Assembly: GCF_020497125.1 (NCBI RefSeq)
Contig: NC_059077.1
Location: 34,299,340-34,363,339, forward strand
DNA from: Mauremys mutica
Taxonomy: Eukaryota; Chordata; Testudines; Geoemydidae
Direction of reading: 5' to 3'
Length of the DNA stretch: 64,000 nt
Position 1 is the stretch's first letter, and the number at the start of each line of letters is the position of its first letter. The position numbers and the translations under genes are program-made. Positions 12,501-24,120 of the stretch are shown piece by piece. Below the pieces are notes generated by a model. It was not told where the DNA came from and did no database searches. It saw nothing but the letters and a program-made list of their open reading frames with translations.

Positions 12501-13062
12501 CTCTGTGCAGAGGATAATGCTTAGTGCTTCATCTTACCTGCTCCCTTATATAGTACTGAGTTCTTGGACCCATCACTGTCCTTTTTGCACCTCTTCTGCC
12601 ATGTAAAGGGAACAGTGGGCAGCTGGGGATTCCTCTAGAGTGGAGGAAGTCCTCAGATGCCATAAAGTGCCTATAGCCATTTGAATTACACACACTGCTG
12701 CCTGGCTCTTTGGTCTGTGCTGCTCCGATCCTGGGCTGGTGTCTGCTGCTGTCAGCACAAATTAGAGCAGCCCTGCTGCTGCTGTGGCTTGCACCAGGTG
12801 CTGGACTGTCCCAGAACCGAGGGAGGTGGCAGAAGGCTAGTTTTCCTTACTCATCCTCAGATGTGCCCCTGTGCTCTGCTCAGCACAAGAGGATGTAGTA
12901 CAGGAGTGAGCACTGATACAACATCACAGAATAATACAGCCTTACATGCTGTGCATTGCATTAGTACTCTCAGGATCAAAGCCATCACAAATCGCTAGAG
13001 CATAATGTGTCATGGATCATATAAAGTCCCCAACTAACAGTGCTAGCTATTACAGGGTTAAC
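9514..13062. other. No gene recognised
   Basis: About 3.5 kb of unremarkable non-coding DNA. An open frame at 10150-10479 encodes 109 aa but shows no motif, and I do not call it. Poly-T runs lie near 11196 and 12453. I could define no boundaries of mobile elements. Confidence 0.5.
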
Positions 13063-13074
13063 ATTTTTATTTGT

Positions 13075-13219
13075 AAAAAGAACAGGTGTACTTGTGGCAC
13101 CTTAAAGACTAACAAATTTATTTTAGCATGCTAAAATAAATTTGTTAGTCTTTAAGGTGCCACAAGTACTCCTGTTCTTTTTGCGGATACAGACTAACAC
13201 GGCTGCTACTCTGAAACCT
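13075..13219 (-). mobile_element. Penelope-derived hairpin, core deleted
   Basis: The element is a near-perfect palindrome: 'gtggcaccttaaagactaac' and its complement are joined at 'agcatgct'. The right end is the family cap reading 'cagactaacacggctgct'. The flanking 12-mer atttttatttgt is duplicated exactly at 13063-13074 and 13220-13231. Arms and cap match the ends of the coding element at 60455-63069. All coding sequence, and the hammerhead-like core present in other copies, is missing. Strand is set by the cap, which lies on the minus-strand 5' side. Confidence 0.85.
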
Positions 13220-13231
13220 ATTTTTATTTGT

Positions 13232-14339
13232 GAATCAATTCACAATGTGGAAATAAGCCAATTATTAACAGTGCTCCTGTTCTTTTTTTCAATGTATATT
13301 CAGCCACAAACTAACCATTTCCTGTCTTTCAAAACACTTTTAGATTACACCCGGTGCTCCTGCATGACTGACAGCATTACAGAGTATCTCAAGCCAGCAA
13401 CTATTGTTGATGGTTAATGCTGGATTTTGGCTGGAAGTAGGGCATGGTATATTTTTATGCTTTTATTTATTTATTTGCTGAGTGTGCATAACCCATATCT
13501 AGTATAGTAACCTTGCATTATTTTATATAAGTTAGACTTGAGATGGGTGCATCTGAAACCCTGAAAAAAAAAATTATCTGCCCAGAATGTGATCAGTGAC
13601 ATTAAATAATGTTTGGGGGGTGGGGGGAGTTACCAGTTATCACAAATGCATTTATTTTTCATTGCAATGTTAGCCAATTGCATGCCCTTTCTGAGCTGCT
13701 TAAATTAAGGGGAATAACACAGGCTCTGATAATTTATGCTCACTGTTGTTATAGCAGTAGAAGTATAGTCATGCAATGAGAGCACTTGAAATCTGGTGTA
13801 ACATAATTCTATGTGAGTGAATTCTTTTTAGAATTCAGTTTCTTGCTTGGTGTATAGAGATCCTGGAATTTCTTGACTCCTGTAATTGTGGACTCTGACC
13901 CAGTTCATGGAGTTGTTTTGATTTGAGAAGCGCCACAGCATCTGATTCAAATACATTTTTAACACCATTTCAATAGAAAATCTGTCAGATATAAGGGAAC
14001 TTATATGAGTGCTTAATGTGTCTGCAGTAAAGTTGGCATTGTCTGCATAGTCATCAGAACATGACTAGGCACCTTTTTAATTAAATCTGATAACCGCTGT
14101 TAGTCCAACATAGTCATCATTCTTGTCTGTCACCCACAGGGACACCTTTTAATAAACATAACAGTTCTAAGATTTAATGTTGCTTGAACAGTCTTGTCTC
14201 CTAGCAGAACCCAGAACACAAGTTGTGCTAGACACTGTGCAACCATTGTAATAGTCACAGGGGAGGATGTTTAACCCTTGCTGCACTGTGGAGCAAGTTC
14301 CATGGTTCCTTGTGAAACAAGAGTTCTAGGGTGATATTT
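13232..14339. other. No gene recognised
   Basis: AT-rich non-coding sequence with short poly-A and poly-G runs. No boundaries or motifs I can support. Confidence 0.5.
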
Positions 14340-14570
14340 TCTGCAAGGTAATGAGAGCAGTGGGTCTAGGGCAGTGTTTCTCAATGACCATCTGTGGACC
14401 AGTGCCCACAGCCATAGTTTGACTTTTATATGAGGGGTGGGGGGCGGCTTCTGTCAGGCCAACAGAGCCACGCATGTGGGGGTGAGGGGATGACAAATTC
14501 CATGCCTGCCTAAGGGGTGCTGTTTGAGATTTGGGGAGGGGCGCAACTTTAACCATGATTCCGGGGGCTA
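14340..14570. repeat. hAT-like repeat fragment
   Basis: The fragment begins at 'cagtgtttctcaatgacca', which resembles the terminal phrase of hAT-derived repeats that start 'cagtggttctcaa'. It continues through a G-rich block. No right TIR or TSD is identified. Confidence 0.35.
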
Positions 14571-14789
14571 CTTAGGCAACTGAAATGTCTAGTGTTTTTG
14601 CAGATAATAACGTAGAAATATCTGACAGGAGCATTGTATCTAATTTCTATATCAAGAAAGAAAATTAAATAAATATCAGATCCACTCAGCTCTACTACTA
14701 ACATATTCTGACGTCTTGTTGCCAGTCACTTATGGGACACTGGTTAGGTTTAAAATTGTAATGTATATTCTTACTTAGATACTCTTACT

Positions 14790-16200
14790 AAAGCCAGAAG
14801 GGACCATCTACTCTGACCTCCTGCACGTTGCAGGCCACAGAAGCTCACCCACTCACTCCTGTAATAGACCCCTACTCTCTGGCTCAGTTTTTGAAGTCTT
14901 CAAATCGTGGTTTAAAGTCTTCAAGTTACAGAGAATCGACCATTTACTTGAGTTTAAACCTGCAAGTGACCCCATGCTGCAGAAGAAGGTGAAAAAACCT
15001 CAGTCTCTGCCAATCTGACCCAGGAGAAAATTCCTTCCTGACCCCAAATATGATCATTTAGACCACGAGCATGTGAGCAAGACCCACCAGGCATATATCT
15101 GGGAAATAATTTTCCGTAGTAACTCATAGCCCTCCCCATCTGGTGTCCTGTCTCCAGCCATTGGGGATTTTTGCTACAGGCAGTTGCTGATGGGCCACAC
15201 ACCATTGTAGGCAGTCTTGTCATGCTATCTGTTCCATAAACGTATCAAGCTCAGTCTTGAAGCCAGTTAGGCTTTTTTGCCACCATTGCTCCCCTTGGGA
15301 GGCTGCTACAGAACTTTTCTCCTCTGATAGTTAGAAACCTTGGCCTAATTTCAAGCCTAAACTTGTTGATGGCCAGTTTATATGTATTTGTTCTGGGGTC
15401 CACATTGATGCTTAACTTAAATCACTCTTCTCCCTCCCTGATATTTATCCTGCTGATGTATTTATACAGAGTAATCATATCTCCCCTTAGCCTTCTACTG
15501 GTTAAACTAAACAAGGCAAACTCTTTGAGTCTCTTCCATTCCTCCGATCATCCTCATAGCCCTTCTTTGCACCTGTACCACTTTGAATTCATCTTTCTTA
15601 AACATGGGAGACCAGAATTGCACACAGTATTCCAGCTGAGGTCTCACCAGTGCCTTGTATAATGGTACTAACACTTCCCTGTCTCTAATAGAAATACCTC
15701 ACCTGCTGCACCGCAGGACCGCATTAGCCTTTTCACGGCCACATCACATTGATGGCTCATAGTCATCCTGTGATCAACCAATACCCCCATCTCTTTTCTC
15801 ATCCACTGTCCATTCCAACTGATAAGTTCCCAGCTTACAGCAAAAATTCTTGTTGTTAGTGCAAAGTGCAATGTCATGCATTTAGGAACTATTCTATTTC
15901 ATCCCATTTCTATTACTGCAGTTTACAAGGTCATCCAGATCTTGTATGACATTCTGGTCCTCCTCCATATTGACAATACCTCCCAGCTTTGTGTCATCTG
16001 CCAATTATATTAGCACACATTCACTTTTTGTGCCATGCTCTGTAATAAAACTGTTAAATAAGATTGGTCCCGAGACTGATCCCTGAGGAATTCCACTCGT
16101 AACCTTCCTCTAGCCTGAGAGTGACCTGTTGTAGTCTTCCCTTTAACCACTTCCTTATCCACCTTTCAGTTCTCGTATTAATCCCCATCTTTTCCAATTT
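14790..16200 (-). mobile_element. CR1 LINE 3' part, antisense
   Basis: Read on the minus strand, this follows the typical CR1 3' half: degenerate reverse-transcriptase C-terminus, then the long 3' region. Plus-strand signatures are 'gatccctgaggaattccact', 'cttccttatccacc', 'ccagctgaggtctcaccag' and, at the 3' end, 'agggaccatctactctgacc'. CR1 is a chicken-repeat-clade non-LTR retrotransposon that copies by target-primed reverse transcription. Many stops interrupt any frame, so this is a dead 5'-truncated copy. Family assignment is from memory of avian and reptilian CR1. Confidence 0.8.
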
Positions 16201-16302
16201 AACTACCGTACATACTCGTTCATTAGCTTGTTCATTTTTAAACCGACCCCCCTGAAGATGGATAAGTACTGTATGACCCTTTCATAAGCTGACCCTATAT
16301 TT

Positions 16303-16515
16303 CAGGGGTTGGAAAACTTTGGCTCCCGGCCCATCAGGGTAAGCTGCTGGCGGGTTGGGACATTTTGTTTACCTGGAGCTTTCACAGGCATTGAGCCCCT
16401 CAGCTCCCAGTGGCCGTGGTTTGCCGTTCCCAGCCAATGGGAGCTGTGGGAAGTGGCACACAAACCGCGGCCACATGGAGCTGAGGGGCTCTATGCCTGC
16501 AGATACTCCAGGTAA
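16303..16515. repeat. hAT-like fragment nested in the mariner-like MITE
   Basis: The fragment starts 'caggggttggaaaactttgg' and contains GC-rich inverted phrases: 'gcccctcagctcc' and its complement 'ggagctgaggggc'. Related phrases, such as 'cagccaatgggagctg', also occur near 23699 and 26955. The right end is not defined. Confidence 0.5.
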
Positions 16516-16580
16516 ACAAAACAACAATGTATTAGATATTCAATTCAATGATTCCATAGAGTTTAAAATCATCACATTTT

Positions 16581-16663
16581 CATAGAATATCAGGGTTGGA
16601 AGGGACCTCAGGAGGTCATCTAGTCCAACCCCCTGCTCAAAACAGGACCAGTCCCCAACTAAA
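16581..16663 (-). mobile_element. CR1 3'-end fragment, antisense
   Basis: The plus strand reads 'catagaatatcagggttgg' followed by 'ctcaggaggtcatctagtcc'. This is the complement of a CR1 3' tail and nearly identical to the tail at 40916-40985. It is severely 5'-truncated. Confidence 0.8.
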
Positions 16664-16791
16664 TTGGTGTAGACCCGTTTATAAGCTGACTCCCGCTCTT
16701 TGATGTGTCACTTTTTTACCAAAAAATATTTTGGCTTATGAAGAGTATATCCGGTAATATTTTCTTATGTGGAACTGTATCAAATGTCTAA

Positions 16792-17023
16792 GGCCTTGCC
16801 TACACTGCCACTTTACAGCGCTGAAACTTTCTCACTCTGGGGCGTGAACCCCCCAAGTGCTGCAAGTTTCAGAGCTGTAAAGTGGCAATGTAGACAGTAC
16901 ACCAGCAGTGGTAGCTACTCCCCTCGTGGGGGTGGTGTTTTTTAAGAGCTCTCGCACAGCGCTGGTGCCACAGCTAAAGTGCTGCTGCTGCAGCACTTTA
17001 ATGTTGGTAGTAAAGACCTGCCC
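16792..17023. mobile_element. PIF/Harbinger-like MITE
   Basis: The left end 'ggccttgcctacactg' and right end 'agacctgccc' are inverted. The flanks are TAA (16789-16791) and TTA (17024-17026), agreeing with a 3-bp TWA target apart from one base. The left part is a hairpin in which 'gccactttacagc' pairs with 'gctgtaaagtggc'. Elements at 44570-44864 and 57331-57725 belong to the same group. Confidence 0.65.
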
Positions 17024-17026
17024 TTA

Positions 17027-18091
17027 CTGACATCCAGATAGATTAGCTCTACTGCATTTCCTTTGTCTAAAAAATCAGTTATCTTCTCAAAGAAAGATAT
17101 TAATAACTTTTTGTTATCACCTCTTGAATACAACAACTGTAGAAAAATCTACAATTACTTTCTATCATTTAGGCTACTTACTTTTTGCAGCAGTTCACCA
17201 AGCTTGGAATAGATCATTTAACTTTAGGAAACATTCTAACAGCCCTTTCTTATCTTAATCACCTGTTAATCACTCTTTGTAAACACAATTCTGACTCCCT
17301 GCCTCAGGAGTGCAAACTGGGAGCAGTCTCCTGTCTCCTCTGCAGAACTCATTACATTGTACACTCAGGCTGCCTGCCCTGGAGGCTGGAGAGCGACGTA
17401 CTGGCTGCTGCTTCCAGCAGCTTCCGTTGGCCTGGAGCAGTGGGAGCTGCGATCAGCCAAACCTGTGGATCTGGCAGGTAAACAAATCGGCCCAACCTGC
17501 CAGGGGCTTTCCCCACACAAGCGGTGGAACAAGTTTGGGAACCACTGGTCTATGCCCACAAGAGCACACTCCCCTCCAGAGGCTGGAACAGAACTCAAAA
17601 AGATACTTCCCTTCTCACGGAGACTTGATATTTCAAAAAATTGATCTGGTTCCAACTTGGAACAATGCCCCAAAATTTCAAAATGCTCTGTGAAAGGGAA
17701 TGGAGCCCCAGGCCTGTGGTGGTCCACATGGTGGGCTGCCATGGATCCTGGAACACCTGCCTCCCAGGTTCTTTCAGTCTTAATCTCTCTGCGCCTAAGC
17801 TCCCCACCTATAACATGGGGAATAATACCCCCTCCTCTCACAGGGTGTAGTGAAAATAAATGAATTACTATTAGTGAAGCATTCAGATACTGTAGTGATG
17901 AGTGCCATAAAGAAGCCCATGAGGAAATTAATGATTCTGTCTTCAGAGCAGGGTTTGAAAAGTGTGCAGTAAATAAGGCCTACAGGCACATGTCAAATAT
18001 TGAGGAGAAAATAAACTTGACTAGCTGTTCATTAAGTGAGCACCACCCATCCTGTGCACTCAGTGAGAGAAAGAAATAGTATGAGACCACA
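17027..18091. other. No gene recognised; one hAT-like end near 17547
   Basis: Mostly unclassified. 'gtttgggaaccactgg' near 17534-17549 looks like the right end of a hAT repeat, but I see no matching left end. The 158-aa minus-strand frame at 17365-17841 shows no motif. Confidence 0.4.
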
Positions 18092-18093
18092 TA

Positions 18094-18287
18094 CACCTCT
18101 ACCCCCATATAACACTGTCCTCAGGAGTAAAAAAAAAAAATCTTACTGCGTTATAGGTGAAACCGCATTACATCGAACATGCTTTGATCTGCTGGAGCGT
18201 GCAGCCCCGCCTCCCCGGAGTGCTGCTTTACCACATTCTGTCCGAATTCGTGTTATATCGGGTCGCGTTATATTGGGGATACTGGTG
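18094..18287. mobile_element. Tc1/mariner-type MITE
   Basis: TIRs of about 21 bp ('cacctctacccccatataac' versus the complement of 'gttatattggggatactggtg') lie directly inside TA dinucleotides at 18092-18093 and 18288-18289. Internal 'cgttatagg' and 'tgttatatcgg' repeats extend the palindrome. There is no transposase. TA targeting points to the Tc1/mariner superfamily, possibly the pogo/Tigger branch. Confidence 0.75.
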
Positions 18288-18289
18288 TA

Positions 18290-20565
18290 ATTAGAGACTG
18301 TATCATAATGCATACATGCAAGGGGGCCCTATTAAGGTTGCACAATATTAATTCTGGCATTTCAGGCAAACTTAATTTTGGCATTTCCTACTACTTACTT
18401 GATTTTGCAACCTTACTAATGGGGTTTTTTTTATGTGTAATAATATATATAGCATAAAGTTAGAAAGTGAGATAACTTTAACTGTGTTTAAACATGCTCT
18501 GGTGAAATCTTGGCCCCAGTGAAATCAGTGGGAGTTTTGCCATTGATTTTATTAGAGTTCAGATTTCATGCTATGTTCCTCTATGAACAGCTATGCGTGG
18601 CTGCTAAGAGTGAAGTATCATCTCAGCAAGGATCAGGGGTCAGGCACTCGTTAGATCTTGCCTCCAGCTTTCACACGGAGGGCCTGATTGTCCGCGTGAC
18701 ATCTGTGGGGTGCATCTGGATACCAAATGGAAGCAAGTGGAGGCTTTGGGGCACAGGTGTGAAATGCAGTAGGTGTCACAGTGGCCATCAAAGGCAAATG
18801 GTAGATGTAAAAGAACTGGCATGGATGCTTGATCTTGACTGATGATCTCCTTCTGGAATGGATGAAGACTGTTGCAGTCTCTGTACCCTACCCAAGGCTT
18901 TGGCTTAACAGTAGAGGGAAAAGGGTTAAGGAAATCTGAGGACTCTGTTAGATTTGCTTTATTATATAATCAATACCAAAAAGTAGTTTAGCCTGACCTG
19001 AGGCCAGCACTAATCCTCTTTATTTCAACATTCAAATCTCGTTGTACTTTTAGTCAAAAATCTCTGAAGCACCATTTCTATTTAACAGCCTATCCCCTTC
19101 ATTAATTATGTCTAAAGCAATAGTTTACAAAGTCAGGCTAATGGTTTTCTCTTCAAGAGAACAAATACAAATGTAGGTTTGGAAATGACCCAATTTTGAG
19201 CAACAATAATTATCAGCAAGGATGCAACATAAACACTTAACATGTCTACTCTTGTTTACAGTCTTTGAAGTGTTTAGGCCTAACAGGAATAATTTGCTTC
19301 TAAATATATGTTCATGCAGTATATTTAGAAATTGTCCTTAACTGAAATGCAACCACCTGGGATAGTACACAGCAGTGGTGTGACATTGCATAGTAACATT
19401 AAACTTCAGTTTAGGATGGGAAATGAAGAATGATATTTAACTGAAGCTCCAGACAGAATTTATAGATAGATGGGATGTGACAAATTCATCCCTGATGTAA
19501 TTCCATTGACTGCAGAGCTTAGAAAACACATCTTTATTGCTTGTAAACTGAGCAAACCTGAGATGGAGCTGCTGAGAGACAGCAAACCCAGAAACATACC
19601 ATTTATATGGAGTTATTTTCAGACTAGAACCACAGTTTTAAGAAAATCGTTGAAATACAAATTTGGCCGATTCATCTGGAAGTGCTGGTATCTGTTGTGG
19701 TAACTGCCATACTCATCTAGTTAAGATTCTTTCTTTTCCCTTGGTCCTTTCATTCTTTCTAAATACAATTCCAAAGCAAAAGAGATTAAATAGATTCAAT
19801 CTTCCTAGAGCTTTGAAATGAAAAGGGGCCTATTTTTAGTGGTTCTAAGGAGTCAAAGGATTGCTGATAAGTTTAAACACGTGTTTGCAGGATCAGGCCC
19901 ATAATAAAGACTGTAAGATTATCTGTGCTTTGCTGTCAGCAGTTTGGATGTTTCTGTTTGACTCTAGCAATTAATTTAAAATTCTGGTGTACAGGTTCTA
20001 ATGCGTCATTAGGAAACAGTCATTAGAAATGGTAATCTATATAAGGCATTTATGTTACTGCCAATTTCCAGACTGAAATTCTAAAGCATTTTAATGCTTG
20101 TGTCTCTACTCTGTGCCTTGGTAACTTTACTAATTCTGTCAGTTGTTCATTTGTTGCTGAAAGAGAGTTACCGTTCAGCACATGTATTTATTGTGAGAGG
20201 TGCCGTGCAATAGGCACTTTAGATCATTAGGGTAACAGATGGCAAATGCATTTCAGTTAAAATAATAGAATAAGCAGCATAGGAACAAATAAACCAAATG
20301 AGAGAATATCTGTTAAATGGGAAAATACTGAAAGTAGAGAGATTTATGTGCTAGTTTTCAAATCCCCTCCCCCCGCCCCCACTTATAGCTCTCGGTCTAT
20401 TGGGCTGCTACAGAGGAGAGAAGACAGGGCCGCTAGACTGCATGGTAATAGAATGCACAGTACTGTAACTTAGAGGAGAGAATATCATGGCATAAAGCAC
20501 AGATAAGAGCTTGGCTAGAGCCCTTTTATGCAGAAATGGACCAGGTTGTTGGCTTCATTATCTTC
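18290..20565. other. No gene recognised
   Basis: Non-coding. A dispersed-repeat phrase 'ggtgaaatcttggccccagtg' lies near 18502. It is also found, diverged, near 29727 and in complement near 8730. The remainder is AT-rich without identifiable features. Confidence 0.5.
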
Positions 20566-20573
20566 CTATAATT

Positions 20574-20862
20574 CAGGGCTGCCCAGGAGGGGGGGGGGGC
20601 AAGTGGGGCAATTTGCCCTGGGCCCCTGCATGAGAGTTTTTCGGGGCCCCTGGAGTGGGGTCCTTCACTCGCTCTGGGGGCCCTGGAAAACTCTTGTGGG
20701 GCCCGGGCCCCGGGAGCGTCTTCCGCTCTGGGTCTTCAGCAGCGGGGGGTCCTTCCGCCCCGGGACCCGCCGCCGAAGTGCTGGGTCTTTGGCGGCAGTT
20801 TGGCAGTGGGGGTGCCCTGCCACCGAAGACCCCAGGCCCCCTGAATCCGCTGGGTGACCCTG
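20574..20862. mobile_element. CpG/GC-rich non-autonomous hAT-type element (short version)
   Basis: Imperfect 13-bp TIRs (cagggctgcccag and ctgggtgaccctg) lie inside an exact 8-bp duplication, ctataatt, at 20566-20573 and 20863-20870. The interior shares the 'gggacccgccgccgaag' phrase and the 'ggggcaatttgccc' block with the elements at 8848-9505 and 45619-46285, so this is a deleted relative. It has no coding capacity. Confidence 0.9.
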
Positions 20863-20870
20863 CTATAATT

Positions 20871-22261
20871 CAGCAGTCTGAATAGGTATGCAGATACTAA
20901 CACTTGCATACATCTCTAGCTCAGGTATGGTCCCTTGAGCAGCCCACAACCTTTGATATATGTATCCGTACAACCAGAGCTGAAAGAAATTTTTTCAGAC
21001 TAAATTTTTTCCACTGGAAAAATGCAGATTTGGGTTGATGGAAACATTTTACAAATTTGTTCAATTGTATTGGTGAAAAAAACAACCCTGTCCCCGCACA
21101 ACCTCTCTGAAACACCCTTCCCCCTCCCCCAACTTTATTTATTGGAGCAGGAACTTGAGTCTCCTATGTCTACATTTGGGCTAGTGGATATTCTGGTACA
21201 AGGGGTCTCTGCTCTTCTGTTGAAATTGTTCCGCTGTGTATAAAGTACTTAAATATTCATTGGGCCGTAGACTGAGACTGACTCTACAATCAGTGGTTCA
21301 GGCGCTCAGCTAGGAGGTGGGATACTGGATTCAAGTCCCTACTCTGCATCAGGCAGAGAGGGGATTTGAACCTGGATCTCCCACATTCTGAGTGAGTGCT
21401 CTACCTACTGAGTATAAGAAATCGTCACCACCACCTTCTCCTTTAGCTGGGTTTTGTTTAGGGCTTGATCTCATTCTCTAAGTTGGCTTCTGAGCATGTC
21501 TACCACACTGGGTGGTTCTACAGCACCACTAGGCAGGGGAATACCTAATTTGTGACTCCCACTGTGGCTTAGGCTTGAGTCAGGACTGAGGTGGCTGCAC
21601 AAATGGCCACTGCAGAAATATAGGCCATTAGGAAGTTCAGGTGCCTTCAAGGGTAGACAGCAGCTGAATGGGGATTCTGAAGATCTAAATTTTGGACTTA
21701 GGTGCCTAAGTCCTTCTTGAGAGGGCCACCTAAACGACTTGTCCGACGTGACCAAGGCAATCTGAAACGGAGCAGGAAGTGAACGAGGGTCTCCCAAGCC
21801 CCTGCCTTGACCAACCTTCCTTCTTGTGATGTTATTGCATGCTTACAAAATAATGATCCATATGGTCAAGTATCTTGTGGTAACAGACTGGAATAAATGT
21901 CACCGTTATAATAAACAATACTGGGCATTATATTTTAGAAACAAAACAATAGCATGTTTACTTGCAGTACGTTATTTGGCCAGGAGGTGTTTCTGTGCTG
22001 TATAGAGTTCCAAGTAGGCTAACAAGCAAGGAAGGCAAAGCTGCCAGTCAAGCAGCATGGAAGTATGTTTGTCTGTAATTCTAGCTATTTTCTTTAATTA
22101 ACTTCTGTTTAAGAAAGACTGAGTCTGTATATTATGATAAACAAAGGTCAGAGACAGTTGATGGGACATTATAGGAAAGCAGATATGAAAAAACAATACT
22201 GGACAGGCAGATGGGCCCATAGAAGTATTCCTGTTCCTAGGAGTCCATTTATTTTAATTAT
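20871..22261. other. No gene recognised apart from repeat below
   Basis: Contains A/T-rich repeat-like sequence near 20960-21080 resembling the outer parts of the 7265-7715 repeat, and the tRNA-box palindrome at 21293-21415. Nothing coding. Confidence 0.45.
21293..21415. repeat. Palindrome with tRNA-promoter-like boxes on both strands
   Basis: On the plus strand an A-box-like 'ggcgctcagctagg' is followed by a B-box-like 'ggattcaagtccc'. The minus strand of the right half has an A-box-like 'ctcagtaggtagagc' and a B-box-like 'ggttcaaatcc'. The two halves are complementary. The same architecture occurs at 49147-49277. It could be a head-to-head tRNA-derived SINE pair or a MITE that captured tRNA-like sequence. 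Confidence 0.55.
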
Positions 22262-22341
22262 GAGAGGGGTAACCATGTTAGTCTGTATCCACAAAAACAA
22301 CAAGGAGTCCGGTGGCACCTTAAAGACTAACGCATTTATTT

Positions 22342-22390
22342 GGGCATAAGCTTTCGTGGGTAAAAAAACCCACTTCTTCAGATGCATGGA
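22342..22390 (-). ncRNA. Hammerhead-ribozyme-like motif in the truncated Penelope copy
   Basis: On the minus strand CTGAAGA (22375-22381) is followed by a hairpin pairing gtggg with cccac, then GAAA (22352-22355) and a short GC-TTAT-GC stem. The position that should be U16.1 of a hammerhead is C here, and one extra A lies between the core and stem II. The motif is probably inactive. Confidence 0.4.
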
Positions 22391-22485
22391 GTGAAAATTA
22401 CAGATACAGGCATAAATATACTGGCACATGAAGAGAAGGGAGTTACCTTACAAGTGGAGAACCAGTGTTGACAGGGCCAATTCAA

Positions 22486-22869
22486 TCAGGATAGATGTGG
22501 TCCACTCTCAATAATTGAGGAGGAGGTGTCAATACCAAGAGAGGGAAAATTGCTTTTGTAGTGAGCCAGCCACTCCCAGTACCTATTCAAGCCCAAATTG
22601 ATGGTGTTAAGTTTGTAAATGAATTGTAGCTTTGAAGTTTCTCTTTGAAGTATGTTTTTGAAGTTTTTTGTTGTTGTTTGTTGAAGAATGGCTACTTTTA
22701 AATCTGTTATTGAATGTCCAGGGAGATTGAAGTATTCTCCTACTGGCTTTTGTATGTTATCATTCTTGATGTCTGATTTGTGTCCATTTATCCTTTTACG
22801 TAGAGACTGTCCAGTTTGGCCAATGTACATGACAGAGGGGCATTGCTGGCACATGATGGCATATATCAC
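22486..22869 (-). pseudogene. GIY-YIG endonuclease domain of the truncated Penelope element
   Basis: The frame is open for 127 residues. It contains the IYAI and YIGQTG pair typical of GIY-YIG nucleases, then RINGHKSD and a HFNLPGH-like segment (here YFNLPGH). In Penelope-like elements this domain nicks the target DNA to start reverse transcription. It runs on into the terminal arm, ending at a natural-looking stop. This copy is better preserved at its C-terminus than the one at 62365, which has an early stop. It is separated from the upstream RT remnant by frame breaks, so I call it a pseudogene. Confidence 0.8.
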
Positions 22870-23600
22870 ATTAGTAGATGTGCAGGTGAATGAGCCCCTG
22901 ATGGTGTGGCTGGTGTGGTTGGGTCCTCTGATGGTGTCGCTAGAGTAGTTATGGGGACAGAGAAGGTGACGGGGTTTGTTACAGGGATTGGTTCCTGGGT
23001 TAGTGTTTCTGTGGTGTGGTTGCGGGTGAGTATTTGCTTAAGGTTCGGGGTCTGTCTGTAAGCTAGGATTGGCCTGCCTCCCAAGGCCTGTGAGAGTGGG
23101 GGATCGTTTTCCAGGATAGGTTGTAGATCATTGATGATGCGCTCGAGAGGTTTTAGCTGGGGGCTGTATGTTATGGCCAGTGTGGTCTGTTGTTTTCCTT
23201 GTTGGGACTGTCCTGGAGTAGGTGACTTCTGGGTACCCGTCTTGCTCTGTCAATCTGTTTCCTCACTTCCCTACGTGGGTATTGTAGTTTTAAGAATGCT
23301 TGATAGAGATCTTGTAGGTGTTTGTCTCTGTCTGAGGGATTAGAGCAAATGCAGTTGTATCTTAGGGCTTGGCTGTAGACAATGGATTGTGTGATGTATC
23401 CTGGATGAAAGCTAGAGGCATGTAGGTAAGTACAGCGGTCAGTAGGTTTCCAGTATAGGGTGGTGTTTATGTGACCATCACTTATTTGCACTGTTGTGTC
23501 CAGGAAGTGGATCTCTTGTGGAGTGTTGGTATATTATGGGGCCATGCGGGTACCGGAGCAGTGCCGCTGACTTGAAGGTATAAGTTGTCCCCAAATCCAA

Positions 23601-24120
23601 AGGCACTGGCTGCCTAACCTGGCCCTGCGCTGCTCCCAGAAGTGTACCTGAAGCAAATACCTGCGGGCGGCCCCTGGGCGGGGGTACTGGGAACTGCAGC
23701 CAATGGGAGCTGCAGGGGTGGTGTCTGCGGGCAGGGGCAGCACGCAGAGACCCCTGACCCCCCACCCTCGCCTAGGAGCCACTGCTAGAGGGATGTGCCA
23801 GTCACTTTTTGGAACTGCCCGATGTAAAGCCAAACCTAGAGCTGCACCCCACACCCCCTCCCAGAGCCTGCACCCCAACCCCCTGCCCCAGCCCTGAGCC
23901 CCCTCCCACACTCTGAACCCCTCAGCCCCACTCCCCAAGCCCAGAGCCTGCATCCCCTTCTACACTCCAACCCCCAGCCCTAGCCCAGTGAAAGTGAGTG
24001 AAGGTGGGGGAGAGCAAGAGATGGAGGGAGGGAGTGGGCTAGAGTGCATGGGGGTGGGGCCTTGGAGAAGGGGTGGGGTAGGGGAGTGGTCTTGGGGAAG
24101 GGGCGGGGTGTTTGGGTTTG
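23601..24120. repeat. C/G-rich low-complexity block, hAT-like
   Basis: The block includes 'cagccaatgggagctgc', a proline-codon-like C-rich segment (23845-23990) and a G-rich segment, ending near 'ggttggcaaccctac'. It resembles the interior of GC-rich hAT-derived repeats of this window. The ends are not proven. Confidence 0.4.

Larger units (their letters stand above)
16206..16754. mobile_element. Tc1/mariner-like MITE carrying nested insertions
   Basis: The ends are imperfect TIRs of about 21 bp: 'ccgtacatactcgttcatt' at the left pairs with 'aagagtatatccgg' at the right. A TA flanks each side (16204-16205 and 16755-16756), the usual Tc1/mariner target. Inner phrases about 'ataagctgac' occur in both halves. 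The middle is displaced by a hAT-like fragment starting at 16303 and an antisense CR1 tail at 16581-16663, so the original element was much shorter. Confidence 0.65.
22262..23600 (-). mobile_element. Penelope-like element, 5'-truncated, antisense
   Basis: The 3' end lies at the left. It carries the cap 'gaggggtaaccatgttagtc', then the arm with 'gtggcaccttaaagactaac' and a hammerhead-like core on the minus strand. Next come the GIY-YIG domain (22486-22869 minus) and the C-terminal part of the reverse transcriptase (to about 23600). An internal deletion near 23535 joins the 'GTA..R.AP' region directly to the segment reading HFLDTTVQISDGH. The catalytic YIDD block is therefore gone and the copy is dead. 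The right side meets unrelated GC-rich sequence. Confidence 0.85.
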
